Below, in pieces: positions 31,998-42,309 of a stretch of DNA of 64,000 nt. Both the position numbers and the translations under genes were made by a program. Within the stretch, counting starts at the first letter, position 1; each line of letters starts with the position of its first letter. The notes under the pieces are model-generated. The model saw only the letters and a list, made by a program, of their open reading frames with translations. It was not told where the DNA came from and searched no databases. Location: positions 170,749-234,748 of the forward strand of contig KN805395.1 in the NCBI GenBank assembly GCA_000818945.1, in the 5' to 3' direction. The stretch comes from Schizochytrium sp. CCTCC M209059. Taxonomy: Eukaryota > Sar > Bigyra > Thraustochytrida > Thraustochytriidae.

Positions 31998-33686
31998 TTA
32001 GTCATCGTCAGTGCCAAGCTTGCGCCGCTTAGCGGCCGATGCCGGGCTAAAAAAGGACTCGATTCTTGCTTGACGAGAGGTGGATGGACGCGGAGAGGAC
32101 ACCGCCTCGCTTGATCCGACAGCCTTGACAGCGATTCGACGAAACTCAGAGAGTTTGTCCTTGATCTTGTGCGTGTTGACATTCTTGGGCCTGATCTTTC
32201 CAAAGACCGCAGTTTCGCCTTGGGGTTTGTCAAAAAGACCAAGACACCATCCTAGGCCGGCGTAGCTCGGTGGAGACAGTCCATCCAGTGCGAATTTATC
32301 ATTGAGATGAACAAGCTTCTGCATCGCATCCTCGGGACCGCGAGACCATGCGATGATCGCTCTGCCCCAGAACATGCGGCAGTTGTTATGAAGCTCGCCG
32401 GTCATCTCCAGAAAAGTCTGCATTTCGTTCCACACGCGGCTGTCCGTTTGCGCCCTTTCGAGTTCCTCGATTGTGTACTCGTGACGTGGGTCCGTCGCGT
32501 GAGCGCGAAGGGTCGTCAGAGCCCACACAGGTAGAGCTTCGTGCGTGTGCGGAGGTTTTGGGGAGTAAAAGGCATGATTGTACGAGATCCCCCGCCACTT
32601 ATAGAATTCGTCGGCGAACTTGGTCTTGCCGTCGCTCGGCGGAAGGGCCTCAATGTCGCGTGCGAGCCGAAAGGGGCTCACCATACCAAGATTTAGATAG
32701 CTTGACATTCGCGAACATCCATATGAAAAGTGCTGTAGCGGATCGCCGCGCCGCGCGTGATATGTGGAGAGTCCACACTCTAGAAAACGAGCCCAGCGGT
32801 CATACCCATGCGAGCCACCTCCTCGAGCAACGTGGGGCACAGGCTTTACAGTCTGGTCCGCGCCTTGATGTTTTCCCGCAAAGGCAACGATACTAAGCTG
32901 CTGAAGTTCTGCGGCCGAAAGTACATCTGGCTGAGGGATCGAAGTATTGGCCAGTCCCATAAGTTCTTTCACGTGCAGCTTCGCGGCGTCTGTGTCATCG
33001 TTCTCTATGTTTGCAAAGGGCCGAATGTCTTGAGCAGGTTTCCAACACGCAAAAGCTGCGTGACTTTCGCGAATCAGATTTCTGCGCAATTGGGCGACCG
33101 CCCGCTCAAAATGGAATGCGCGCTCGTAGTGGCGTCGTCCCCTCGCTGCTGGGACAAGACATGAAGCATCGACTTGCCAAAATTGACCAAGACTTGCTGA
33201 CCGAAGCTGCGCGACAACGTCGACAAAGGGAGCCACAAACGGTTCGTCGGTGACAACGAGGTGCGCCTTTGCGGCGAGCGAGAGGTGCGCTTTGCGGCGA
33301 CGACCGGGACTTGTGACCAGGGCAAAAACACGTACTTTTGCGTTTGTATTGCGTTCGATCTCAAGAGCCATTTCCTTGATACCTTCAAGGGTGAAAGCAA
33401 GTCTGCGGGCGGTAAAGTGTTTCGTATCATCAAGCACGGGGGCGACGACGAGCAGCGGCACGTCCAGAGCCTGCGCTGCGAGTCCAGCCGTAAGCAGTGC
33501 CGGGTTCTCGTGCCCACGAAGAGCTACGACAGGCACATAGAGAACAAAGTTGCCTCGATGCGATCGTTGCTTTGTCGAAGGCGCGCGCTCTTTGATTCTG
33601 TCATTGAGGAAAGGGGCGGTCTTCTGCACCTTTGCGCGCAGGTCTTGTTCGTTCTTATCCCGAGGCTGAGCCGCGGATTCCGCCAT
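31998..33686 (-). CDS. Photolyase/cryptochrome family protein with C-terminal PIP-box-like motif
   Basis: 562 residues. Residues about 45-175 form the alpha/beta photolyase N-terminal domain (RGNFVLYVPVVALRGHENPA). The C-terminal FAD-binding half, about 300-510, contains FSYGCSRMSSYLNLGMVSP, the WNEMQTFLEMTGELHNN-CRMFW segment around 425-445, then LVHLNDKFALDGLSPPSY and ETAVFGKIR. The last motifs fit class II-type photolyases more than DASH or plant cryptochromes. Such enzymes use blue light and FADH- to split UV-induced pyrimidine dimers. Beyond the core there is a Ser/Arg-rich tail with QARIESFF at 539-546, a perfect Q-x-x-I-x-x-F-F PCNA-binding pattern, then KRRK (553-556), a likely nuclear localisation signal. 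Repair versus photoreceptor function cannot be settled from sequence. Confidence 0.85.
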   Translation of the reverse strand: MAESAAQPRDKNEQDLRAKVQKTAPFLNDRIKERAPSTKQRSHRGNFVLYVPVVALRGHENPALLTAGLAAQALDVPLLVVAPVLDDTKHFTARRLAFTLEGIKEMALEIERNTNAKVRVFALVTSPGRRRKAHLSLAAKAHLVVTDEPFVAPFVDVVAQLRSASLGQFWQVDASCLVPAARGRRHYERAFHFERAVAQLRRNLIRESHAAFACWKPAQDIRPFANIENDDTDAAKLHVKELMGLANTSIPQPDVLSAAELQQLSIVAFAGKHQGADQTVKPVPHVARGGGSHGYDRWARFLECGLSTYHARRGDPLQHFSYGCSRMSSYLNLGMVSPFRLARDIEALPPSDGKTKFADEFYKWRGISYNHAFYSPKPPHTHEALPVWALTTLRAHATDPRHEYTIEELERAQTDSRVWNEMQTFLEMTGELHNNCRMFWGRAIIAWSRGPEDAMQKLVHLNDKFALDGLSPPSYAGLGWCLGLFDKPQGETAVFGKIRPKNVNTHKIKDKLSEFRRIAVKAVGSSEAVSSPRPSTSRQARIESFFSPASAAKRRKLGTDDD

Positions 33687-34029
33687 GCCGACGGCCCCGC
33701 GCGAGCGAGACCTTCTTTCCCCCCCGCCACGGCCCGCGGCGCTCGTCCGCGGCTCGGCTCCCCGTCTGCTCCGACGCTACTCGCGGAGGCTCTCTCCGTC
33801 GTTCCTGCCCGGACGCAGCAGCCAGCTCGCTCCTCCGAAGTTCGGGCTCTGCGCGAGTTTTTCGCCTCCTCGCTCGCCATGGCGGCATAACCGCGACGCA
33901 TAACCGTAACTTGCTCGAGCTCGCGAGCGTGCTCGAGCGCGCGAGCTAGCTCGAGCGCGCGACGCGCGCGGCGCCGGAGCAGGGCGGGCGGCCCGCGGGA
34001 GGGCCCCCGCGCGGCGAGGGTGGTGGGAG
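33687..34029. promoter_or_regulatory. Divergent promoter, photolyase / propeller gene, with palindromic CTCGAG/CGCG repeats
   Basis: Only about 340 bases separate the two start codons, so a shared bidirectional promoter is likely. At about 33909-33975 there are several CTCGAG and CGCGCGAG elements arranged as short inverted repeats. Confidence 0.55.
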
Positions 34030-36474
34030 ATGGAGGCGCGCGTCTCGCACGTCCGCGTGCGGCGCGCGGCGCGCTTTGAGGGCGCCCGGCTCGAGGACCA
34101 CGTCGGCCAGGCCGCGAGCTTCGCGGTGGCGCAGGACGGAAGCGCGGCGCTGTGCGGAGGCCCGGCAGGCTCGCTGTGGCATGCCGGGCTCGGCGCGGAG
34201 CAAGGAGAGCTGTGCCGGTTCCAGCTGGTGAGCGGCCCGGCGTCGCGGCCGGTCTCGGCCCCGGTCTGCGCCGTCGCAAACCTGCCGAACTCGCGAGGAC
34301 GAGCAGTCCTTGCGCTTTGGCAAAGCAACGAAGTCCTGCTCACCGCACCGCTGCTGCGGGAAAGTGGCGTTGGCGAGGCAGGGGACGCAGTGATCTCTCT
34401 GCGAGCTTTTGGGGGCGAGGATCCCGCTGCGGTGGGCGCCGTGTGCGCTCTTGCGACCGATGTCGGCATCGTGGCCTGGGGTACCGAACGTGGCCATGCC
34501 TTTGTTTGCAAGGTTGGTGACGATTTGCAGTCAGAAGATGTGCAAGCGATGAGTTTGCCACGTGGTGATGATCTTTTGCTCGCATACAAGGATGGAAATG
34601 GTGTTGGGATCGGTGCTGTTTCGATGTTGCCTCGAGGCAGGGTGGCCTTTGGATTCGATGATGGCCTCGTACGCATTTGGCGGCTTGGCCCTAGCGCTGC
34701 AAAAACGCCGGCGACGCCAGAGATACAGATTCGCTCCGAACCGTGCATGATCATGTGTCTCGTGGGTCTGGATCGCCCAATATCGCACGGTGCATCGTCT
34801 CAATTGCAACCGCTCCTCGTGTCTGGTGCCGAGGACGGATGCGTGTTTGTGTGGGGCCTGCAACCGAATCAGCCGTCTTCGCGGCTTGCTTCGGTTGGAA
34901 ACTTTGCCGGAGACCCAGTGCACAGCGTTGCTATCTACGCCAAGGGAACGGGGCCGCTTGGCGAGATTTTTGAGCCTGTTGTGGCGGTTGGCGACGACGC
35001 GGGTAGCGTATGGATCTATGCCGGGCCGGAGGATGCCGGATCGCGAGTACTCAGGTCTGAGCCTTGGCGACTGGTGCACAAATTTAATGTGGGCTCTCCC
35101 GTGGTGTCATGCCAGTTCGTCGGTGATGGCACTTTGTACATTGCGAGTTGCGAACGTGGCGTTGCGAAGTTTACACTTGCGACGCTTTTGAATCAAAGCG
35201 CTCGCTCTATGCCTGATTTTATGCTTGGAGAATCGGCTGGCACTGTAGAGGACGATGCGGAATGTAACGGTGATCTCGCGAACGATCAATATCATGTAAA
35301 TGAAGAGGAAGATTGTGTGGACCATGACGACAGCAGCAGTAAAGAAGATGAAGAAGAAGAAGAAGAAGAAGAAGAAGAGGTAGAGGAAGAGAAGCCCTTT
35401 TCCGCGCCAATGCCACAGCCCACGCCTCATCCTACACACCCTTGTGATTCTCCTGGTCTTGATGCAAAATCACCTGTCGAAGTTGAATACGCAGCGAGTA
35501 GCATTGTTGGAGGGAAAAAGGGAGCTGCGAGAGATCGAAAGACGGAAACATCTAAACAGCTGACGAGGCCTCACAAGATAACTTCCTTCGAGGAAGACCT
35601 TGCCGAAGGAACAGTTGGCGCAGAAGAAGAAGAAAATTTTCAAGAGGATGCAGGAATGGAGGCGCCGCGCGAGGCGCCGATCCCACATGAGCCACCGGCA
35701 TACCCCGATCACGCTGAAGAAGAAACCTGTTACGACGGCTTTTTGGACGAGGACATACCGCCGCTGCCGCTGACTCAGTACCACGAGCCAAGCCTGCACT
35801 CAAGTGAAAAGATCAAGGAGGCCTTGGAGAAGCTCAAATTGGCCAAATTCGAGGACCATGAGACTGCCTCGATGCTAGCATCATCTGCTGCAGCAGCGCT
35901 GGGTTTGAGCGAACACTCTCGCATCGCGACGCGTAGTTTGGCTGTGGGTCGAAAGGAGCAAATGTACCAGTCTCTGGCGCCTCTGACAGATACGGAGCTG
36001 AGTATTCCCGCGGAGCCACTCTATCAGCCGCGACGAGCGAAACCACAGCTTTCCAAGGACTTTCATCGCAAAACAATCATGCAACGCCAGCGCGAGGAGA
36101 TCGAAAAACATCGCGTGATGCGTCTGGAGAAACAGCTCCGGGACGCAGAAGCCGGGCTATCGAGCGGCAGGGGCGACGGGACGACACGTACCACCACCAC
36201 CACCACGACAAGCACCACCACGACAACCACACCAACATCCTCATCCTCGCAAGAACTGAACGAAGGCGAAGGCGGCTTTGGACTTGGACTTGCGGACGGC
36301 CGTAGCGACAATGCCGACGCTCTCGCCCGCGGCAGTGGTCGCGATGCTGACGATGACGACGCGTGGCTTCGTGGCATGACGCAGAGGTGGGCCCGCAAGG
36401 AATTTTATCTGACCAAGACGGAGGACGGCAAAGTAGGCTTTCACCACTTTCACTCGCTCACAGCTTCAAGGTAA
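34030..36474 (+). CDS. Beta-propeller (WD-repeat-like) protein with acidic middle and basic coiled C-terminus
   Basis: 814 residues. Residues about 1-400 contain repeated beta-blade sequences such as LPRGRVAFGFDDGLVRIWRLG, LLVSGAEDGCVFVWGLQPN and VVAVGDDAGSVWIYAGPED, which are degenerate WD repeats. A Glu-rich tract (about residues 438-458) and a long acidic, probably disordered region follow. The C-terminal 200 residues have helix LEKLKLAKFEDHETASMLAS, then RRAKPQLSKDFHRKTIM and an Arg/Glu-rich helix to about 710. A Thr-run (about residues 719-735) leads to a final conserved-looking block, WLRGMTQRWARKEFYL. I do not recognise the family. The propeller suggests a scaffold in a larger complex; nothing indicates catalysis. 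Confidence 0.78.
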   Translation: MEARVSHVRVRRAARFEGARLEDHVGQAASFAVAQDGSAALCGGPAGSLWHAGLGAEQGELCRFQLVSGPASRPVSAPVCAVANLPNSRGRAVLALWQSNEVLLTAPLLRESGVGEAGDAVISLRAFGGEDPAAVGAVCALATDVGIVAWGTERGHAFVCKVGDDLQSEDVQAMSLPRGDDLLLAYKDGNGVGIGAVSMLPRGRVAFGFDDGLVRIWRLGPSAAKTPATPEIQIRSEPCMIMCLVGLDRPISHGASSQLQPLLVSGAEDGCVFVWGLQPNQPSSRLASVGNFAGDPVHSVAIYAKGTGPLGEIFEPVVAVGDDAGSVWIYAGPEDAGSRVLRSEPWRLVHKFNVGSPVVSCQFVGDGTLYIASCERGVAKFTLATLLNQSARSMPDFMLGESAGTVEDDAECNGDLANDQYHVNEEEDCVDHDDSSSKEDEEEEEEEEEEVEEEKPFSAPMPQPTPHPTHPCDSPGLDAKSPVEVEYAASSIVGGKKGAARDRKTETSKQLTRPHKITSFEEDLAEGTVGAEEEENFQEDAGMEAPREAPIPHEPPAYPDHAEEETCYDGFLDEDIPPLPLTQYHEPSLHSSEKIKEALEKLKLAKFEDHETASMLASSAAAALGLSEHSRIATRSLAVGRKEQMYQSLAPLTDTELSIPAEPLYQPRRAKPQLSKDFHRKTIMQRQREEIEKHRVMRLEKQLRDAEAGLSSGRGDGTTRTTTTTTTSTTTTTTPTSSSSQELNEGEGGFGLGLADGRSDNADALARGSGRDADDDDAWLRGMTQRWARKEFYLTKTEDGKVGFHHFHSLTASR

Positions 36475-36694
36475 GGAGTCCAAAAGCTTGTGGGAGAGGG
36501 GGTGGAAGGGTGGGTGGAGATTTCGTAGGTGGACAAGAATAAGAGTTCGCACGTAAGTATAAAAAGGCCTACATCTTCATTTGATCCAGATCCACAATTG
36601 AGAAAAAAGCGCGCGGCACCGCGGTTCTTGGTATGAACGAAGGTATATATACAACATAAAAACAGATACTTCTTATTTTGTAGCAGGTTCACAA

Positions 36695-39238
36695 TCAAAG
36701 ATAGCGCGGTTCCTCGTACGAAGAGGTGCTGGCGGGAAGGGGTGGGGATTCAGCCATTGGCAGAGAATACTGAATGGCAGCAGGCGACGCGAGACGCAGG
36801 GGCGTCCGCGTAATGTGCTCGGACTTGGCGCGTGAGATCATTCTCTTCTTGTCAGCACGAAGCGGACGCTCGCCGCGTTCAAGCGATGCAAGGAACTTTT
36901 CCGAGGCTTCGTCATTATTGAGGTCGACACGTCCGTAATCATCGGCTTGGTGTTGACGATGGTAGTGATGTGTGCTGGCCTCGTCGCGAAGACGCAACTC
37001 ATGGTGCGGATCCTCGCCGAGACCATCGACTTGGGCGAGGTGGTGCTCGTCCTCTTCCCCAATACCGCTTGGGGCGCGTGTGCGCTTGGACTTTACAAAA
37101 AAGGAAGCCATGCTGGACTTTGCACGTCGCAGCATCCGTGAACCTCGGCTCGCTGCAGGCGCCGGGCCTCCATGGCCAGGCGCTGCGGGCAGTGACTCGG
37201 ACGACGCGTGCACGGGCATAGGATCCGAAACGTGATGCGCCTGCTGACGCCGGTTCTGTTTTCGGCGAGCAGCAGACAGGTTTTGACGCGAAAGGGACGA
37301 AGCAGAAGAGCTTGTACTTGTCGTGGTGTTGGTCGTCGTCGTCATTGAGGCGTTATCTCTCTCGTCATGACTTGAGCCCAGCGATGCAGGCGAAAATACA
37401 TTGGCCGGGCTCGCGCCAGCCGCGCAGGTGGCCGAGGACCTTGACGCGGGGGACGGCCACGCAAACGGCGAGGTAACCGGACTGGACTTTGGCGTTTGCA
37501 AAAGGGGTCCCGAGAGCAAGGCGTCCAGGGCAGACACGCCTGTGCTAGCACTTTCGTGGAGGAGGTGCGACTCGCCCGAGGAAGCGCGGCGTTTGTTGAA
37601 GGTGCCAGGGCGGGGCAGGCGCGTGGTGGACCCTCCGAATTCACTTGCGTTCGCACCGAGGAGGGCGTGCGAGGCCTGCACCGAAGACGTGGCTGCGGAC
37701 TGCGACGACAGAGAAAAGTAGGAATTCCCGTTGGCGGTAAAATGCACCGAGTCGTTTAGGAGCGAAGGAAAGGCCGAAAATCTTGTCGGGAGCGAGCGGG
37801 GACGCTGAGGCGACGCGTGCGCAAAAACGGACTGTTGAAAAGAATCGGTGAGGGCAGCAGACCCAGCGCAAGCTCCCGAGGATGGAAAGGATGAGGTACA
37901 ATGTAAGGAGGAAGACGAGGTGGAAGATGTCGAGGATGTTGACGCCGTCGACGAGGACGAAGAGGCAAAATGTGCAAGCGCGTGTTGGCGCGGAGCAGAA
38001 ACGTTGGAGACTGCGGGCACGCTTTGATGGTTGTATGCGAGCGAGTTCATGTAGCCAGGGGGGATCGCGAATGCACATGGTGGCGGCGAGGTGGGGGCGG
38101 ATGGCGTCGATTTCGGGCGAAGCTGGCGATACTGCGCTTGTTGGTGAGCGGCAGCCAGCATGGCCCGACGCGCCACGGGCGAGGGTTTGTTTGCCTCTTC
38201 AAAGGTGCTGCGATAGCGGACTGTGACGAGATATTCAGGAAGAGCTTGGGCCTTGTCGTAGACCACGACCATGTGCATCTCCGTAGACCGACTCGAAAAG
38301 GGCCCACCCATGACCGAGTCGTGGAGAACGTGACCAATAGGTTCAATAGGGAGCGCGGGCGGACGGGTGAGGCGCTGGTTGATCATGTTCTTCATATCGT
38401 AAATGTTGCCGAGAGCGACGCGGGCCATGACGATTTGCCTTGGGATCATGCGTGCGGCTTCCGTGCTTTCAAAGAGGGTGGAGACATCCTCAGGGCTCAA
38501 GTGCGGCTGTTTGGGGATGTAGGCGTAATTTTTGGCACTGTAGTTTGGCGTAGTGCTAAAGTAGCTGCCGCAGCCGTAGTTGCCGTGGCGAGAGCACCGC
38601 GGGTCAAAGCCCTCGGATCCGAGACAAACGAGATCCGGGGAAGTGCGACCCGTTCCGTGAAAAAGAATTCGCTCATTGACGTCGACAAAAAAGGGTTTCT
38701 TGGACATGCGCAGTTTGAAGGAACTGTACTGTTCCTCGAGGTACTCGTTGTAGACTGCTTGAACGCGCGTGACTTCGAGGTGCTCGCCACACTTGTCGGC
38801 GACGCTCTTCCATCGTGGCGAGTCGCGGGCGAGATCGATGTATGTGGGTTTGTTGCCGACGCAGGCGATGGTCTCGCGTTGCTTGATGGTCTCTACGGCT
38901 CTCGCGAGCGCTTCGCGCGAGACGCGCAGACTGAGTTCGTGCAGGACGCGCTCAAGATCGGTCGAATACTGTGTGTCGCGCGGGTACAGCCGCGTTCCGT
39001 TTTCCTGGAGGAGATCATAGAAGATGGGGGCGTCGTAGCCCACGCTCTCGACCAGCCTATCAAGGTGCTCGTGCGAGACCGTGGGATCTGCCTTGAGCTC
39101 TGCCACGAGTTCGCTCAGCCGCGTCGAGCAAAAGACTTTGTCGTTGTCGTCCATGTCTTCGGGGTCAACCTCTCTTCCCCTAAATGCGCCGCTCGCGCCG
39201 CGGGACTCGACGCCTCCGAAGATGCTCTCCGCGTCCAT
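36695..39238 (-). CDS. PARP-family protein with catalytic domain near the N-terminus (H-Y-M triad)
   Basis: 847 residues. The ADP-ribosyltransferase catalytic domain spans about 155-345: EVTRVQAVYNEYLEEQY, ILFHGTGRTSPDLVCLGSEG, FDPR, NYGCGSYFSTTPNYSAKNYAY and YLVTVRYRS. The NAD-binding H is H194 and the tyrosine is Y226. The position of the PARP1 catalytic Glu (E988) is M323 (HMVVVYD, replacing NEYIVYD). This fits a mono-ADP-ribosyltransferase or an inactive protein rather than a polymerase. Residues about 346-847 are Ser/Thr/Ala-rich low complexity with no named domain. The short N-terminal extension (1-155) is predicted helical with no zinc fingers. Its promoter side runs into the assembly gap. 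Confidence 0.86.
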   Translation of the reverse strand: MDAESIFGGVESRGASGAFRGREVDPEDMDDNDKVFCSTRLSELVAELKADPTVSHEHLDRLVESVGYDAPIFYDLLQENGTRLYPRDTQYSTDLERVLHELSLRVSREALARAVETIKQRETIACVGNKPTYIDLARDSPRWKSVADKCGEHLEVTRVQAVYNEYLEEQYSSFKLRMSKKPFFVDVNERILFHGTGRTSPDLVCLGSEGFDPRCSRHGNYGCGSYFSTTPNYSAKNYAYIPKQPHLSPEDVSTLFESTEAARMIPRQIVMARVALGNIYDMKNMINQRLTRPPALPIEPIGHVLHDSVMGGPFSSRSTEMHMVVVYDKAQALPEYLVTVRYRSTFEEANKPSPVARRAMLAAAHQQAQYRQLRPKSTPSAPTSPPPCAFAIPPGYMNSLAYNHQSVPAVSNVSAPRQHALAHFASSSSSTASTSSTSSTSSSSLHCTSSFPSSGACAGSAALTDSFQQSVFAHASPQRPRSLPTRFSAFPSLLNDSVHFTANGNSYFSLSSQSAATSSVQASHALLGANASEFGGSTTRLPRPGTFNKRRASSGESHLLHESASTGVSALDALLSGPLLQTPKSSPVTSPFAWPSPASRSSATCAAGASPANVFSPASLGSSHDERDNASMTTTTNTTTSTSSSASSLSRQNLSAARRKQNRRQQAHHVSDPMPVHASSESLPAAPGHGGPAPAASRGSRMLRRAKSSMASFFVKSKRTRAPSGIGEEDEHHLAQVDGLGEDPHHELRLRDEASTHHYHRQHQADDYGRVDLNNDEASEKFLASLERGERPLRADKKRMISRAKSEHITRTPLRLASPAAIQYSLPMAESPPLPASTSSYEEPRYL

Positions 39239-39331
39239 CGTCCTCGGCGTCTGCGTCTCTCTCCCGGCCTCGGGCGCGGGTTTCTGCCCGGCCTGCTCGC
39301 GGCCGTTGCGTTCCGGCTCCGCCGCGAGCCT

Positions 39332-39788
39332 NNNNNNNNNNNNNNNNNNNNNNNNNNNNNNNNNNNNNNNNNNNNNNNNNNNNNNNNNNNNNNNNNNNNN
39401 NNNNNNNNNNNNNNNNNNNNNNNNNNNNNNNNNNNNNNNNNNNNNNNNNNNNNNNNNNNNNNNNNNNNNNNNNNNNNNNNNNNNNNNNNNNNNNNNNNNN
39501 NNNNNNNNNNNNNNNNNNNNNNNNNNNNNNNNNNNNNNNNNNNNNNNNNNNNNNNNNNNNNNNNNNNNNNNNNNNNNNNNNNNNNNNNNNNNNNNNNNNN
39601 NNNNNNNNNNNNNNNNNNNNNNNNNNNNNNNNNNNNNNNNNNNNNNNNNNNNNNNNNNNNNNNNNNNNNNNNNNNNNNNNNNNNNNNNNNNNNNNNNNNN
39701 NNNNNNNNNNNNNNNNNNNNNNNNNNNNNNNNNNNNNNNNNNNNNNNNNNNNNNNNNNNNNNNNNNNNNNNNNNNNNNNNNNNNNNNN
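39332..39788. other. Assembly gap (457 N)
   Basis: Undetermined bases; the true length may differ. Open frames that span it are artefacts. It starts 93 bases upstream of the PARP start codon, so part of that promoter is unknown. Confidence 0.99.
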
Positions 39789-40546
39789 GGCCCTGCGTAG
39801 CGGAGGCGCGGCGCGGCGGGGCGGGGCGGGGCGCGGGGGGCGGGGGCGCAGCGGGCTGGGCTGGGCTGGGCTGCGGAAATGACGCACGAGAAAGCTGCGA
39901 TGCAGGGATGGAGCGAGGCAGGCGGGACGAGCCCGGACGCACCGGGCCGCGACGCGCGGGGAGGAGAGGGGAGGGCGCCGCGCGAGCGAGGTTCGCGCGC
40001 GCCGGGGGAGCGAGGCCCGCGCGAGGCGCGTGGCTTGGTTTTGAAATCCTCGCGCCGCGCCCACTTTGCACGTCGCGCGCGAGCTACCTGCCCTCCGACG
40101 CTTCCGCTTCCGCCGCCGGCTGCGCGCGCGCGGGCTTGCCTTGCGCGCGGACAAGGGGCCGCGGCCGTCCGCTGCGCGCGCGCGGGGGCGCTTGCGTCGC
40201 AGGAGCTCAGTCGTCCGGAGGGATGGAGAAGGAGATGAGAGGGAGAGGGAGGGATGGATGGCCGAATGGATGAAGGGAGGAATGAATGTACGCACGGGAA
40301 CGAAACGCTGCGCGCGCTCCGGCCCGCCGTCTCCTTCTCTGTCTGTCTGACTGCGCGCTGCCGCCGGCCGCCTCGCGCGGACGCTCACGCAGGCAGGCAG
40401 GCAGACAGGCAGGCAGGCAGACAGGCACGCACGCAAGCGAGCGAGCGAGCGAGCGAGCGGGAGAGAGCAGGGGTCTGCCTATCTGTCTGCGCGCAAGTCG
40501 TTCGTTGCGAGTCTGCGGGGTTTCGGCCGCGCCCTTTTCCGCGCGC

Positions 40547-40837
40547 GCGCAAGTCGGCTATCCACTTGCGCAAGTCCGCTATCCGCCCCTCCACACTGCG
40601 CTATCGCGCTGCCCCCGGCCCCACGCCCGCCCGCAGCGCAAGTGCACTATCCCCCCGCGCAAGTCGGAATCCGCGCTTTCTCCACTTGCCGCGGACCGGC
40701 TGCAAGTGCCGGCCAGCGAGTCGGTCCTTCTCTGCACACGGTCCGGTCCAGCGCCTTCTTCCGTTCGGCTGCGCGCGTGAGTGTGCGTGTGCGTGTGTGT
40801 GTGTCTGTGTGTGCGCCGCCGATAGCCCACTTGGCGC
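40547..40837. promoter_or_regulatory. Cluster of repeated GCGCAAGT...CTATCC motif
   Basis: Direct copies of GCGCAAGTCGGCTATCC or close variants lie at 40547-40563, 40568-40584, 40636-40652 and (partly) 40657-40672. An inverted variant, GATAGCCCACTTGGCGC, is at 40821-40837. The AAGT core gives E-box-like CAAGTG/CACTTG sequences in some copies, and 40564-40575 is a near-perfect palindrome around ACTTGCGCAAGT. The spacing and conservation suggest a protein-binding or regulatory cluster; that is inference. Confidence 0.55.
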
Positions 40838-41157
40838 CGCCATAACGCACTTGCATGCTTGCGCGCGCGCTTGCGCCCGCCGACCGGACTCCGGCCGGCG
40901 CACGAGTGACCAACCAACCACTGCTTGCACAAACTGCCCTTCGTGCCATTCCAGTCCGCGCCGCGTTCGACGTGCTCCAGCTGCGAGCGAGGTCCCATGG
41001 TCGCCGCACCGACGGCATCGGCCGGACGAAGGAGGACGGGCTCATCGACGACACGATCGATCGTTCCCGATCGATGGGAATCTCGGCGCCCGTCGCAGCG
41101 CGCGTCCTGAGTCGCGTCGAGTCGACCCACTGGCAGGTCCCGTTAGGCGAACGAGCC

Positions 41158-41208
41158 GAGCCAAGCCAAGCCAAGCCAAGCCAAGCCAAGCCAAGCCATG
41201 CCATGCCA
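41158..41208. repeat. AAGCC pentanucleotide tandem repeat
   Basis: About eight to ten consecutive AAGCC copies that degrade into GCCATGCCATG. Same unit as at 2463-2490. Confidence 0.9.
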
Positions 41209-42309
41209 TCTGTATGATGACAAGCAAGCCAAGAAAAGAGCGCTGTGTAGGCAGCAGGCTGCTAGCACGGGCTGCAGAGGCCCTTCAAGTTGGACCTCTG
41301 GCCATGGAGTGGACAAGAGAGCAAGGAAGGAAAGATAAAGAGGACTCGAAGAGGAGCAGCCACTGGCAGGCAGGCAGGAACACGAGCGACTTGGAATGAG
41401 CAGCAGCGGCAAGACGAGGCCCGCAGGCTCGAGATCGATGCAAGCGACAGCGAGTCGGAGGCGCAGGCAACAAAGCATGGGCACAGCCAGCAGCAGCCAG
41501 GAGGCACAGCTGAGAGCGAGCGAGCGAGCAGAGAGATGCATGCATCGTGCGGAGCCATCCGAGGAATGTGCTCATGTTTGATTGTTTCATCAGCCCTGGC
41601 TTTCAAGATGGAGCGTCGGCACGGATCGATCGTCAAGCTGGCTAGCTGCAGCTGCAGCTCTCTGCACGGGTGCTGGCGCTGTCGATTGCGGTCTCGGTCC
41701 GGCTGGTTTCATTCAGCCTTGTGGTGGCGTCGACCATCCGTCAACTTGAAGCCATCCGTCAAGATGGTTCCAGGAATGTGATTAAGACAACAAACTTGAA
41801 GCGAAGAAGAACCTGAACAAGACAAAGACGAAGACGAAGACGACAAAGAAGAAGAAGAAGTAGAAGAAGAAGAGGAGGAGACGATGGTAGCGCTTTGTCA
41901 GCGCATCGATGCGACGCCGTCGTGAGGAAGGCGGCACGGTCGGTGCGTTGTCACGGTCGGTGGGTGCTCGGCAACACCGGCACCCACTCACACACAAACA
42001 CAGACCTGAAGCAAGGGCTAGCAGTGGCCAACGGCGGTCGTCTCCATGACGATCAGCGCAGCCCGCTGCAGCCGTGCGCACAGTCATCGCTCAGCCTGCG
42101 GCCGCCTGCCGTGCCGGTCGTGAATCGACCTCTGTCACGCGGCGCCTTTTTGTAAAAAGTGGCATCCGAGTCACTTGTCAGTAACAGTTACATCCAGCGC
42201 GGGCTTTCGCACACCTTCCACCCGGGGACACCCTTCACAGGTGTGTATTGCACGCGCACCCTGCGATCATTTTCGGAGACCGGACCCGGGGCCATACGCG
42301 TGTGTGTGA

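Noticed and set aside
37970..40436. Open frames running through the N gap
   Set aside because: They are continuous only because unknown bases carry no stops.
40254..41399. 381-codon plus-strand open frame after the gap
   Set aside because: Low complexity, crosses tandem repeats and the 17-bp motif cluster, no domain.
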